The notes below the pieces were generated by a model. The model worked only from the letters and a program-made list of their open reading frames with translations. It ran no database searches and was not told the DNA's origin. From assembly GCA_030674185.1 (NCBI GenBank), contig JAPXFY010000026.1:42407132-42471131 (forward strand): DNA of 64,000 nt, given 5' to 3'. How positions within the stretch are numbered: the stretch's first letter is position 1; every line of letters begins with the position of its first letter. Source of the stretch: Monoplex corrugatus (lineage: Eukaryota; Mollusca; Gastropoda; Littorinimorpha; Ranellidae). The translations under genes were made by a program, and so were the position numbers. Below, in pieces: positions 38,233 to 50,929 of the stretch.

Positions 38233-39686
38233 GATAGAAGAGTGACAATTCCCTTCCAAAAGTTGATCTGAGAGTAGTGAGGTTTCTACCACCTCACTTC
38301 CAAACTACTATAGACTTAGGGGATAATATTTACTTTTCATTTTTTTACCAATGGAATAAACATGTAACCTACTTAGCTATTAACACTTTTCTGGCTCTAC
38401 TATGGGTACTAGCGTAGGAAAAAATTGTGACTCAACCGGAGTTTGCTGGTTTGCTGGTGAGGTCCTTTGTCTGAGTTTGCTAGGGATGTCTTCTTCTTGG
38501 GACGGTCAGGTTCTGTGGTTTTGTCAATTAAATATTGTCATTTTTAAGCAGACCTTCGACATCTCTTATTTCTTTCAGGAATATGACAGGGCTGGGTAGC
38601 AGTCTTCCTTCTCAAACTTTTTTCCCTGCCAGCACAAAACTTCATGAAACACTGTCGGCTGTGCAACATGTAACTTGATTCGTGAATCGTCTTCTACATG
38701 TCTACAGCACAGACTACATAACACCACAGCGTGTGTGTACTGGACAAGGTACGCAGCACAGCTACCCACACACCACGCACATTTGCACACTAGAGATTTT
38801 TTTAAATGCAATGGTTCACTAAACATTGCTGTGATATATGGTTGCAATCACGACATGAACATACACCTTACTGGACATTCCTGCATTTATCTCACTACAA
38901 ATACTAATGCAGAATGCAAAACAGATATTTTGATACCATGCACTTACATCAACTGTACTTTGGACCTGCCAAGGGGAGTAATCTCATGGATTGCGGGAAA
39001 ACTCCAGTGTCAGAATTCAAGGGTTTCTGGCCAGAATGGTGAAACTATCTTTTTTATTCTTTTTGAGATACATGGCTCTGGCAGCTAACTTTCAAATTAC
39101 GTAAGCTGTTCTCTCAAAAAGGACATGAATCGCATATGCACGAACCAAGATATAGCCTCAGAACCACTTGCTGTAAAGTGGTTAGAGCAATGGGTAATCA
39201 ACTGGAATACCATGAGTTAAAATTTCCACCGATCTGAACAAAAAGCATTGTGGGATTTTTCAGCTCCATCCAGCTCCTACCGACAGTTGAGTGGCTAGTG
39301 CTACCGACTTATTAGGAAGACTGGGACCATACAGTTGAGGCTCATCCACTTAACAGATGCGTCCTTGAGGGTGTCGCTCAAATCTTCTGATCAACACTGC
39401 AGGTGTCTGTATCTCTCAGGCCTGGTTGAAGCCAGGATATATTATGATACTAAGGAAGAGAGAACAGTCCTGTCATGCAGTCTCAATCCCAGATGAAACA
39501 TCATAGCATCATGGTTTTCATCTTTGTTGTCATCGTCATTACTGAATTGTAAAAACTGTGCCAGCTTCTGTGGCCATTAAGGTAGTGTAGAAAATGGGAC
39601 AAAAAATCTTTTAAAAAATTTAAAAAATAAAAACAAAAAGACAGAGCCTCAAAAAAGATCATAAGGATCTATCTGGATGAAACTGA

Positions 39687-39763
39687 GATTTTAGCTGCAC
39701 TTGTTCGTTGGGTTAATCTTAGATTTTAGCTGCACTTGTTCGTTGGGCTAATCTTTATTGTAC
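39687..39763. repeat. 39-bp tandem duplication
   Basis: Two copies of GATTTTAGCTGCACTTGTTC, then GTTGGGTTAATCTT, with one substitution. 38240-39687 and 39770-40560 otherwise show no supported feature; the 137-codon frame at 38675-39088 has no recognisable domain. Confidence 0.9.
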
Positions 39764-40609
39764 AATACATTTTACAACAAAATTTATCTTTAAATGGTAT
39801 TCGAATCAAATACTCATGGTGTACCCTTCAACAACACTTCAATGAAATTATCTGAAATTAGCAGTTTTCAAACCACCACTACCACAAGTCTACCCCTTAC
39901 AGAAACCAAATACTCCACAGCCATTTTGAAACTTATAATGTCAATTTCCACTTGTAGCATTCAGTAAATCAAAATAACCCAAATATACTTTTATCATGGT
40001 AGTTGCTAAGAAAAGTTGTAGATGAATGTTATCAAATGTTCTCCTCCATTTTTTTTTCAAAGCAATCATTATGCACACGTGACATTTCAGAAGGTCACAA
40101 CTACAGAATTTGTCCTAGAGACTCACTTACCTAACACTGGGAAGAAAATTTCATGCCCTCTCCAATGATACAGTAAGTTAAGTTAATATCACCAATAACA
40201 GCAAACTTAAATCCCCATCTGTGAGAATGGGTTGCATACATGCAGAGTGATTTAGTGAAAACTAAAGCTGAAATGTATATGCTCAGAACAACAGTAGTAA
40301 AACAGAAATTTGCTCAAAGCATACTATAAAGGACATTCTTGCCACACAATTGCTCAGAACAGATAATAACTGAAGTGCTAACCACACAACAACAACCTTT
40401 CACTTATTTTCTGCATAATCAGTACACACTGGCTAAAATCCGTATAATTATTTTGTGTGATCAATTTTAAAATGTATACATTAACAATTTTAAATTGTAT
40501 ACATTAAAATTATAGTCTAACAATCACTGAATCAGCAAGAAACCACAGCGGCTTATTACAAATACTAATAATGATAATTTCAAAAACATAACAATAAGAT
40601 GACAACAAC

Positions 40610-40755
40610 TACAATTGCACTAATGACGTTGATGAGATGATGATGATGATATTAATAACAAACAACAATAATAATAATAATAATAATATGGAAAATTTGT
40701 AACCCCACATGCAAGAATGACATACTTTCATCATCATCATCATCATCATCATGCG
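40610..40755. repeat. triplet microsatellites (GAT, AAT, CAT)
   Basis: (GATGAT)n at 40632-40650, (AAT)n at 40665-40688 and (CAT)n at 40729-40752; possibly tails of lost LINE copies, since the RTE-like family ends in (GAT)n. Confidence 0.8.
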
Positions 40756-40989
40756 CCATGCCTGAAAAATTTCACCGCAATCAAAAGAGCACACTACCTA
40801 CTCATGTTCAGAACATTCCAAGTCTGAGTATTTATTCTAAAACTTAACTGACAAGCTATCAGTCTTTGGAAATGATATCTGACTGATACAAAATGCAAAC
40901 TTATGTGAAAAAATATCACTAATCAAGATAATGAAAGGACCATATCTATGAACAAACAGCTATGAGGTTAACTCTTTGATCAGATCTGA

Positions 40990-41130
40990 TTAAAAACAAT
41001 AGTTATCCAGGTTTAGAGTTTGTGTGGAATTTGTTCAAGAGGGATTCATTACATACCAAAAAAACTGTCCCTCTTGAAAGAGGGATTCATCACCCACAGA
41101 GAATTATGTCCCTCTTGAAAAAGGGATTCA

Positions 41131-41219
<89 letters not shown>

Positions 41220-42346
41220 CTATGTCCCTCTTGAAAGAGGGATTCATCACACACAAAAACTATGTCCCTCTTGAAAAAGGGATTCATCACACACAAATAC
41301 CATGTCCCTCTTGAAGAGGGATTCATCACACACTAAAACCATGTCCCTCTTGAAAGAGGGATTCATTACACACAAAAACTATGTCCCTCTTGAAAGAGGG
41401 ATTAATCACACGCTAAAAAAACATGTCCCTCTTGAAAGAGGGATTCATCACACACAAAAACTATGTCCCTCTTGAAAGAGGGATTAATCACACGCTCAAA
41501 TAAACATGTCCCTCTTGAAAGAGGGATTCATCACACACAAAAACTATGACCCTCTTGAAAGAGGGATTAATCACACTTAAAAATCATGTCCCTCTTGAAA
41601 GAGGGATTCATCACACACAAACACTATGTCCCTCTTGAAAGAGGATTAATCACATGCTAAAGAAATATGTCCCTCTTGAAAGAGGGATTCATCACACACA
41701 AAAACCATGTCCCTCTTGAAAGAGGGATTCATCACACACACACACACACACACACACCCAAAGGACATCACACACACACACACACACACAACAACACACA
41801 CACACAACAAACTGTCTCTCTTGAAAGAGGGATTCATCCCCCACACACACACACACACAAAATTATGTCCCTCTTGAAAGAGGGATTCATCCACACACAA
41901 AAATCTATGTCCCTCCTGAAAGAGGGATTCATCACACACACAAAAACTATGTCCCTCCTGAAAGAGGGATTCACACACACACAAAATCTATGTCCTCTTG
42001 AAAGAGGGATTCAACACACACACAAAATCTATGTACCTCTTGAAAGAGGGATTCAACACACACACAAAATCTATGTACCTCTTGAAAGAGACATCCATCA
42101 CACACACAACACAAAACCATCCCTCTTCAAAGAGGAATTCATCCCACACACACAAGAGTACTATTCACTCTTAAAGAGGGATTCATCACAGACACACAAT
42201 ACAAAACTGTCCCTCTTGAAAGAGGGATTCATCACAACACACACAAAATACAAAAACTTGTCCCTCTTGAAAGAGGGATTCATCACACACACACACACAC
42301 AACACAACACACACACACAAATTATGTCCCTCTTGAAAGAGGGATT

Positions 42347-42428
<82 letters not shown>

Positions 42429-42535
42429 ACACACCGCAAATTATGTCCCTCTTGAAAGAGGGATTCATCACACACACACACACACACACACATACACACA
42501 CACACAAATTATGTCCCTCTTGAAAGAGGGATTCA

Positions 42536-42601
<66 letters not shown>

Positions 42602-42665
42602 CACACACGCAAATTATGTCCCTCTTGAAAGAGGGATTCATCACATACACAAAATACTATGTCCC
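40990..42665. repeat. hairpin minisatellite, ~30 copies, with CA spacers
   Basis: Each unit is TATGTCCCTCTTGAAAGAGG, then GATTCATCACACACA. The core CCCTCTTGAAAGAGGG is a 16-bp palindrome. Spacers are short CA repeats, expanded to long (CA)n at 41130-41215, 42345-42427 and 42538-42603. The first unit at 41030 reads GAATTTGTTCAAGAGGGATT, which is the reverse complement of the S1 SINE 3' end. Reading frames across the array encode poly-His/Thr or Cys/Val and are not genes. Confidence 0.93.
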
Positions 42666-42737
42666 ACTAAGGGTCAAACCCACAACCCTTGCGTTGTAAA
42701 CAGAGCGCTCTAACCAACTGAGCGAATGGGCCACAAT
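42662..42737 (-). repeat. tRNA-like sequence (SINE head or tRNA pseudogene)
   Basis: On the minus strand TCGCTCAGTTGGTTAGAGC fits an A box and GGGTTTGACCC a B box about 50 bp downstream. The possible acceptor stem pairs at six of seven positions, but the T stem needs wobble pairs and the T loop has T in place of the conserved C. A functional tRNA is unlikely. Confidence 0.5.
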
Positions 42738-42939
42738 ATAGTTGCAATTATTTAGAAGCACGCATCAGCCTATCTGATCAACAACAACAGTAATCTGGAG
42801 ACTCACATCAGCCCGAGTTGTCGCAAATCTTCCAGCATGCAAGCACACATCTGTGACAACAAATATCGCAGTATAAACGAGTGATGAGAAGGTCCAACTC
42901 ATTATTTCCAATTACTGGTTTCACATCAGTGGGGTTTTT

Positions 42940-43012
42940 TTCAACCATCTGACTCCCTCACCCTATCCACCAGCTTCCAGCAAAAAAGGATGAGGGCGGT
43001 GAAGGGTTAATG
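42940..43012. mobile_element. TTAA-type MITE remnant, copy 8
   Basis: CAACCATCTGACTCCCTCAC and CCTATCCACCAGCTTCCAGC followed by GTGAAGGGTTAATG: the inner palindrome with a shortened right arm. It lies about 35 bp downstream of the PIGZ stop codon, so it is probably within the 3' UTR. Confidence 0.7.
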
Positions 43013-43046
43013 TTTCGTTAACCACAGTCAATCAAAAGATTGTATC

Positions 43047-44659
43047 TCATGATTTCATTTTCACCGACAATACTTTCAGACAGAGCTCAGATAACAGACC
43101 AGACACATCTTCCCAACACTGAAAGTTAACACTAGCAGGCAATCTTTCCACGGAAACATGGGGACAGAACTCCCCTTCCTCTTTCAACTGCCAACCCTGA
43201 ATAGATGTGACATCTGGCACAGCTGGGACAGGAACAAGCAACCAGAAATGGCAAACGATCGAATCTTTCTGACAAGAACTGTGCAGCTGCTCCATCTGGA
43301 ACTTCAAGGTGGGAGGGTGGTTGTGAGCGCCGATCATGTCATGCACGTGAACCTGGATGGTGGACTGGTTTGTGAAAAGAACATGGCGAGGAGGCATATA
43401 GGTGGTGTAGGATGCAATGTGATAATGCGCACCAAAGTTTGATGGATCAAGGGACTCCTTTTTCAGACGAACCTGAAGTGCAGACAAGGCTGGAACAAGA
43501 CCACCCTGGTGCAGCCACCCGTACACCACCAGTCCCAGAACATTGAAAACCAGCATCACCGCCTTGAAACTCTTCCATGTCGTCAGACCATTTTTAGCAG
43601 TGCACACCACAGCAAAGGGCAAGACAGGGAGAAGGAACCTGGCCTCCTGGTGTGGAAAAGCAGACAAGAAAAGGACTGGGATGATGACTATGGCATACAG
43701 GACATCGGTATGATCCCTCTGTCCGCAACTGACGATTAGCCCAAGAACATTCGTGTACAACAGCAGGACCGAAGGACCAAGCAGCATGGGCAGATGGATG
43801 AGGAAGTGGGTGTACCAGGGATGCAGTCCATGTTCTGCTAAATTCACTGACAACAGGTTGTACTGAATGAATGACCAGGGAGGGATTCTCAAACCACCAA
43901 CAACGGAACGAGCTGACTGAAGAATCACCTCAACATCCCAATACGATAAGCTAGTGTAGAAATCACGTAACAGATGAACAAAATCTGGATTGTAATATAA
44001 AGAGTTGGCCATAGACATAACCACAAACATCAAAAGAAACCCATTTCCTGTCAAGAATATGATGGCCATCACCCATGTTTTCTTACCTACAGAAAAAAGC
44101 TGATCTAACCACCACAACAGAGGAACAAAGACAAACAAAGCAAAAGTAGGCCTGTTGAAAAATCCCATACACAATGTAAAACCCAGCAGAATGCTACACA
44201 ATTTGACATTCCATGACAGGGATTCCTTCCGCATCATTTTAGCAGCAGTGTCCACATGTTCTGTGCTTCTGCACAACTGTGATGTTTGCAACAACAGTAT
44301 GCCAACCACAGAAAACAGCAACGTCTCTGTTGTGTTGGAAAAGGGTCGAATCAAAAATGTCCACGTGACATACGAAGTCACCCAGAACCACACTGCTGTT
44401 CCTTCATTCACTGAAAACAGTCGGCACAGCTTTCTCACCAAGCAGTAGTTCACAAGTCCAGCCAGCATCAGCATTATCCTGGGAAGAGTCAATAAAGCGT
44501 AAGATTCTACGATATAATGTGAGAGACATGAACAGTTCAATATAGCACGCAGACAGTAGAATCCTGGAGCGAAGAGCAGATAAGGCAAAGAGATGTCTCG
44601 TAGTGGCATGTCAGAATGAAATTCCCAAGTTCTCAAGTGGCTAATGTTGAAAACATCAC
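43047..44659 (-). CDS. PIGZ: PIGZ coding exon 2 (all remaining residues)
   Basis: A single 1.6-kb exon from GDVFNISHLRTWEF to the C-terminus (LCLKVLSVKMKS). The ATG 23 bases into the exon is internal, not the start: the upstream frame joins correctly to exon 1. Confidence 0.92.
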
Positions 44660-46184
44660 CTGAAACATATCAAAATAAAAAGTACACAAAAAGAAAGAAA
44701 GAAAAGGATATCAACAATACAGAAACCCAAAGACAACAATACAGAAACACAAAGACAATCAATGAATGAAAACAATGAACGAATTAAAGATTTAATTGAT
44801 CAAACATTGTGGTAAAAAAAAAATCAACAGGAAATACTAACGAAAACAAACAAACATTTTCAGTTTCAGTTTCCTCCAGAAAGCATTTCTATTCTAAGAA
44901 AAATTATATAAGCACCAACAATCACAAATGCCATGTGATATAAAGGATCCAAAATGATGGTATAAGCCATATATGCCTATGTGTAAATCATATACACTGG
45001 CAAGATCTTGAGGTTCTACCTAACTTATGGGTTCTACATAATACTTTTTTTGTGGGGCAGAAAACATTAAGCATAGTGTCTATGCTTGTACACATCTATT
45101 ATAAAATAATCTTTGGCTGTCAGTAATGTTCTATGAAGCCCCCCTCCCAAAAACAAACAAACAAACAAAACAAACAAGAGCCAACTGAAACAAAATACAA
45201 AACTAACATGAACACCCCCAACCTGGCCCAAACTTGTGAGTATTGCCCCACTGCCAACAAGGTATCAATCATCAATGTATTAGACCTAAGAAACAATCAG
45301 CTTCTATATGGATTTAACATGATCAGACAATTTTTTTAATTTCATTAGAAGTAGATACACACTGACATGTTTGGACATATGTGTGACAAATAGCTACATA
45401 TAATAGTAATACAATGTTAATTGGTGTGGGTGAAAGCCAGGGTGGTAAGGGTAGGGAGAATGTGTACGCATGTTTGTGTGTAGGGGCAATTTTACTTAAT
45501 ATACAACATCTCATGCACACTGGCATGTTTCATGTACAGTGGAAAGTCATTACAAAATTAAGAATACACTGTTTCCCAGTTCAATTCCTTAATAAAATAT
45601 AAAAATTTGCAACAGAATTTTATGTAACTACATGAAGCTTTTATTCATAGTAATTTCAGAATTCAAGTATGTACCTGTACATAAATCCCAGTCTCAATGA
45701 AAGGGTAACAGGAAGAAAATGTGTGAAGATGATAAGGGGGGGGGGGGGGGGGGGGGGGGAGGAGTGTATGCCTGTGTAGTTTTATCTGTAGCATAAAATC
45801 TTGGTGGAGCAGTAAAGCCCTGTTTTCATTATGAAAATACTGTACATTTGTAAAATGGTGTTCTTTGTTCGTAAATCTCTATGGAAAGCAAATGATTTTC
45901 ATGATAAGTTGAAAAATAATCATGACTGTGGTCACCCTTATGTCATGCCAGAATGCTCGGAATTTTCCTTTGATTTCAAAATTGCAAAAATCAAAATTTT
46001 ATTCTGAAACACAGCAATGACCCCACTGAACTTTGTTTTATTCAAAAACTATCTGGCGTAGGCCTTACAATATGTATGAACCGTAAAAACATACTAATAA
46101 CTTACCAAAATGTTTTCACACCAAATATATATCCAACAACATGAAGCCCTTGGGAAAATCAAGGGCTTGTAATCATCCACATGT

Positions 46185-46252
<68 letters not shown>

Positions 46253-46625
46253 ACTAGCCCACATGTACCATGTACATACACACATGAAAATTAAACATAC
46301 ACACACTACTCTAACACACACATAAACAAGCACATTCATCCCCACACTCACTCTTTCTCATAAAATGCACATACACACACTATACACACGTGAGTGCACA
46401 CACACGCGCACACACACACACACACACACATACATGCACACACACACACACACTCACATACACGCCCACACACACACTTCACACACCACACACATTTGTC
46501 TGCTCACCAGCAACCACTTCAGTGGACTGAAAGAACTCGTCAGGATGGATGTACCCTGGCTGGGGCCATAGCACAGTCACACTTAGCACCAGTCCTACCA
46601 CTGCCAGCACCACTCGTCCTGCCAT
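43047..46625 (-). CDS. PIGZ: GPI mannosyltransferase 4 (PIGZ/SMP3 family)
   Basis: ER membrane glycosyltransferase of the GT22 family; adds the fourth, side-branch mannose to the GPI anchor precursor from dolichol-phosphate-mannose. Coding exons are 46625-46508 and 44659-43047: 118 + 1613 = 1731 nt, which is 576 aa plus TGA, close to human PIGZ as I remember it. The junction is GCTG/GTGAGC to GTTTCAG/GTGATG, phase 1. After a TM segment (residues ~5-20) comes the family's catalytic-loop motif HPDEFFQS at 27-34. WEFHSDMPLRD and PLRDISLPYLLF follow, then RPFSNTTETLLF and multiple hydrophobic helices. HQEARFLLPVLPF is the HE-ARF signature shared by PIGB/PIGZ/ALG9-type enzymes. The start Met was chosen because the acceptor-like TTGTACAG just upstream suggests an exon boundary; an in-frame Met 13 codons earlier is the alternative. 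A possible 5' non-coding exon donor lies at 48395/48394. Confidence 0.93.
45736..45759. repeat. G24 homopolymer
   Basis: An uninterrupted run of 24 G's in the PIGZ intron; its true length is uncertain in any assembly. The rest of 44660-46100 is AT-rich intron without other features. Confidence 0.85.
46180..46492. repeat. CA microsatellites in the PIGZ intron
   Basis: (CA)n at 46188-46250 and a mixed CACACA/CATGCACA tract at 46372-46490 just before the exon 1 donor (reading on the plus strand). Confidence 0.95.
46508..46625 (-). CDS. PIGZ: PIGZ coding exon 1
   Basis: Encodes the first 39 residues including the first TM helix and HPDEFFQS; the donor GTGAGC follows GTTGCTG. The intron after it holds CA microsatellites at 46190-46250 and 46370-46490. 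Confidence 0.88.
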
Positions 46626-46697
46626 GTCTCCTGTACAATGGTTTAGATTATTCAGAGATTTCATTTAAATCAAAATAAATGAAAACAAGATAGTCAA

Positions 46698-46890
46698 GTG
46701 TGTGTGTGTATGGTGTGTGTGTGTGTTGTTGTGTGTGTGTGTGTGTCTGTGTGTGTCTGTCTGTGTGAGTATGAGTGTGTGTGTGTGTGTATGTTTGTGT
46801 ATGTATACAGTATGTATGTATGCACAAGGTGTGTGTGAATGTGCGTGTATGTATGCATGCTTATATGTGTGTGTGTTTTCATGTGTGTTA
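46698..46890. repeat. degenerate GT microsatellite upstream of PIGZ exon 1
   Basis: GTGTGT tracts with GTCTGT, GTATGT and GAGTAT interruptions; noncoding. Confidence 0.85.
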
Positions 46891-47040
46891 TTGTCACTGA
46901 TAAACTGAAAACCATATCTGTTCATTTTGATGAACAATGTTTATGTTGCATTGATGTATTGGTGTACACACATATCCCATATATTCGTACTGCATTAGAA
47001 TGTATTGGCATGGAAATGTTTATTGCTGCATTGATATATT

Positions 47041-47285
47041 ACAATTCCATTTTTATGCCACAAACACACATACCAGAGAATGCTCGATACACTTTACAAA
47101 CAACATAAATATTGTGATACAACAATCAGATAATACACTATATATCTGTTGTATCACAATATCTACGCTGTTTGTAAAGTACATATGTGATTGTTATTGA
47201 TGTATCACAATATTCATGCTGTTTGTAAAGGGCGACAAACATTCTCTGACATGTATGTTTGCAGCATATAAATGGAACTGTTATT
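47041..47285. mobile_element. long inverted repeat / foldback element
   Basis: The left arm ~47041-47135 (TACAATTCCATTTTTATGCC, CAGAGAATGCTCG, CTTTACAAACAACATAAATA) is the inverse of ~47185-47283. Between them is an additional inverted copy of the inner part (TGTTGTATCACAATATCTAC, 47140-47180), so it can fold in two ways. No coding capacity. Confidence 0.8.
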
Positions 47286-47676
47286 ATTATTATTACTACT
47301 TACTTAAGGAAGGCGATCTACAAATACATGTTGGAGAATAATGAACATGTCTGTGATTGCCTGAATTTGGGATTTGGAATGTGGTATTCTTAGTCACCCA
47401 TTCTTACCTACTCATACATGTATATTTGCCCATTCTTAGTTACTCATACATCTTAGAAGTTTCTACTGAAGATGGCTGATGGCTGATAAAAATCAGTAAC
47501 ATTTATATCAACTTATTACAACTGATCTCATGGGAAAGAATCCATCCTGAGCCTAATTTCTGCTGACATTTTATTTACAAACAATGCTCGATTGAGTAAT
47601 CATTCAACAATGACATCAATCTGTGTTCAGCACTTTAACTAGCCTGTGAAATATATTCACTCTCAAAATGAGAATG

Positions 47677-47696
47677 TCCACACACACACACACACA

Positions 47697-47734
<38 letters not shown>

Positions 47735-47752
47735 ACACACACACACACTCAC
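47677..47752. repeat. CA microsatellite
   Basis: (CA)n tracts with a CACCAC break. 47755-48090 has only T/G-rich sequence (GGTTTGGTTTGGTTTG at 47828-47843). Confidence 0.93.
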
Positions 47753-48089
47753 ATCACACATGTATACATGACACAATATATGTACACAACTGTCAATAAC
47801 TGGGAGGGGGAGGGTTGTTTGTTGTTTGGTTTGGTTTGGTTTGATTCTTTTTAGGCTCTGTGAAGTGTCCCTGTGAGAGGTAGTGGGAGCAAGAGATTTG
47901 CTGGAAGATCTAGGCTGCACCTTCTTCTTGTTCTTGGTTTGTCAGTCGCCTAAGTGCCTCATTTAATTTCCAAATTTTAATAAAATTAAAATATACTTCA
48001 AGCTGGTTTGCCATTGGTGCTTTTGACAGTCATGGATTCTGGATCTGCCGAACTGATTTCAGTCCTAGCCTGCATCATTAAAACTTGAA

Positions 48090-48325
48090 CTTTTCACTGC
48101 CCTTCTTAATCTTAGTGTTCGAATCACTCTTGTGGTGTCAGTTTGGCGTTTCATTGATACCTCTTCCCCCACCCCCTTCTCATTTCCAGACCTTGCCAGC
48201 GCGTACGGTATTTGTCCTACTCAGGGGGTCTACTGAAAATTGCTGGCAGATTTAGGTGGAGTGCATATGGAAATATCCGACGGCGATGAATGTCTCTTGA
48301 ACAAATTCGTAACTCGCAGAATCCC
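48090..48325 (+). mobile_element. SINE S1 body
   Basis: Shares with 17884-18200 and 59735-59945 the blocks TTGTGGTGTCAGTTTGGCGT, CCAGACCTTGCCAGCGCGTA and GCTGGCAGATTTAGGTGGAG, ending TCTCTTGAACAAATTCGTAA. The tRNA head is not clear here. 48330-49480 holds no other feature. Confidence 0.7.
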
Positions 48326-49535
48326 CGAAGTCGATGGCATTTGAGCCATATCAAGAATTCCGTAAGAAAACAACACAGGCTAAACTGCACTTACTGACTT
48401 TGCTTAGGAGATGATGATCTATTCAGTATTCACAAAGTAGTGAGGCTACCTCAGAGGCTCAGTACCTGTCAAGTTTGGAACGAAGATCAGAAGATATCAA
48501 GCCAAACATGTAAGATTACATATAAACAGTGAAACGTTCCGTCGTCGATTCAATTTATTTTCCAATTCTTATTAAAGTTATTCCACTTCGAAGGACCATT
48601 CTGACACTCAGTAAAAAGTCAGTAGCCTGAGTAGGCCTACTAATAACTGAGTTTCAGGTGTTAGTCTTACTCTATCGATCCGTCCAGCTCCTAAGACAAT
48701 TATTTCAGCCTCTTGGATCCATTTCAGATACTGCAGATACTGATGACATTATTGCTGTTATCATTATAACTCAAGCTAAACATTTAGCAATAAAACAGAA
48801 TTGCAATAATATTATTTCTTAGTAACTTCTTTTAGGCTAGTATACGAGCAAACCTTCCGTGTTAGTAACCGCTCCCGTCCGATCGATGTAGAGATAGAGT
48901 TAAGTCCCTTATTGTCATTCACGTTAATTTAAAAGGAAGATGTGAATTTATAAACAACGAAAACAAACTTTAAAAACAATGAAATCAATCAACCAAAGTG
49001 CACACAATGGAGGCCCTGGGCATGATTAGATAAAACATGACATGCATACAATGAAAGTCAGAGAAGGATTAGACAAAAGCATGAAATTTCGGTCAGACTA
49101 GTCATTGTTTTTATTTTTTCTTTCAAGCCTCAGGCAGGCTGCCTTTTTCTTTTCCAAATGACCCATTTGATCAGTTATTAGGGTATCATGCTACACTATT
49201 TGTTTTAGTTTAATTAATTTTTAAGTGACCTGTGAGCTTGCCTCACTCATAAACGCATATGTATATATGTATGTGTATATATATATGTGTGTGTGTGTAA
49301 TTTCTCGCTGGCTGGTTGGATCTTTTTAAACGATAGAGCCGTAAACCCCAGATTTGATATCTTGAATTAGTAACAACAAACTCTATGGAGAGCTGGACTG
49401 TTGGGGCCGGATTGTATAAGGTCTCAGAGAACCCCCCACTCCACCCTCTCGCAACCAAATGTTTCCATACTCAGGGCTGGGACTGGCGATCCAGATCATG
49501 AGCCCTTCTGCTCTCACCATTTCTTTTATTCTTTT

Positions 49536-49602
49536 GATTTCTCCAATTTGGTTTGAACCTGCGCTTCCAAGTGGTTTGTATCTCAACCACTTGGCCATTG
49601 GA
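49536..49602 (-). repeat. tRNA-like sequence (Ser/Leu-like SINE head)
   Basis: On the minus strand ATGGCCAAGTGGTTGAGATA (A box) and AGGTTCAAACC (B box); no variable arm or good acceptor stem could be drawn. 49610-50930 shows poly(A) and AT-rich sequence only. Confidence 0.45.
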
Positions 49603-50929
49603 CATCAGCAGTGCATCCTCTTCTTCTCCTCTTCTTATTTTTACCAGTGAAAAGTTGGAGGGTGCTGCATTGAAAAAAAAACAAAAAAAAAAAAAAACAC
49701 CCTGAAAGTGGTGAATATTTTACTCACCATGGCAAGTAGAAAAAAAAATTTTGATTAGTAAAGTAAAAGGTCATGCCTAAGTTACACATGCACTTTTTGA
49801 AAATTCCTTGATACAATTTGGCTTTCCTATGTCAACCTACTTTTGGTTTTGTCTGTTTTTTACAGTGGATGGTGTTACAATTTTCTGAACTCCCAACAAA
49901 TTGCTTGAAGCCATTCCTTCATTTCGATAGACAGTCCTATTTCAATCTAATTGCATTTTAAAAATATCTAATTCTTTTGATATAAATAAGTTTGTATTGT
50001 TTCTAAACCAGATTTACTGTACATGAAGTATCAAGTGAATGTATTAATTTTTGCATGGCTAAGCGCAATGGCTGACCACCGGCGCTAGTGATGAAATACA
50101 TTAACAGACTCGATTTGCGCTCTTCTTCCTCAGCCCTTCTGTCGAGAATTCACGCATGTGATTCAGGAAGGCACTAGGCCAACGCTCATTACGTTTAAGT
50201 ATACCGATAAGGCGTTAATGGACATACTCAATACAATCAGTATCAAAATTTATATGAAATGAATTGTTTGGCATTTAAATACGAGGAAAGTTGTGTTCTG
50301 GCAAACAAAATGATCTGTGGATAGACATTACCAATTCGGTAAATAAAAAAAATATAAAAAAAATAAAAATAGGCCTACTTTCATAAGAGATAATAAAATG
50401 TAGGCCTGCACTTTTTGTTAGGTGTAATTTTTTCCTTAACTTTCCTTTTTTCCTTTTTTTTGTGGGTGTATTATTTGAAGTAGTTGTTCTTCCTTGTTTT
50501 TACAACAGCATTTTTTCCACTAGCAGTATGCGTTGATCTTCCTGGGCTTGGGAAATCATTTTGCCAAAGCATGGTGACACATTTTTTTCCTTTCTATATG
50601 TGAGCATTTTCGTTTTCCTATTAAAGTGGATTTTTCAACAGATTTTTGCCAGGGACAACATTACAGCTGCTGTGGGTCTTTTGTATGCACTAAATACGTG
50701 CTGCACACTAAACTTCAGTTTTTCGTCTCATCTAGCACCAATGCTGCTAGCCTTCTTCTTCTTCTTTCTTTGAACATCCACCATCATCATTTTGATGTTC
50801 TGGTGTGTATAGAACTGGGGGGTTCCGCTGTCTACGATGTTGGTATGTAGAACTGGCAGTGGGGGGCTTTGGGGTGGTGTGGTGGTGGTAGAGGATGTGG
50901 AAGGGGGGGAGGAGGGCTGGCTGGTTAGA

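Noticed and set aside
38675..39088. 137-codon plus-strand frame
   Set aside because: It has no recognisable domain, no good splice or promoter context and a composition like noncoding DNA of the region.
39160..39240. tRNA-like SINE head (TAAAGTGGTTAGAGC)
   Set aside because: The expected B box is too degenerate (GAGTTAAAATTTC) to support a call.
41022..42455. CRISPR-like array of palindromic repeats and spacers
   Set aside because: The spacers are CA repeats, not unique sequence; the window is animal DNA with introns; no Cas genes are present.
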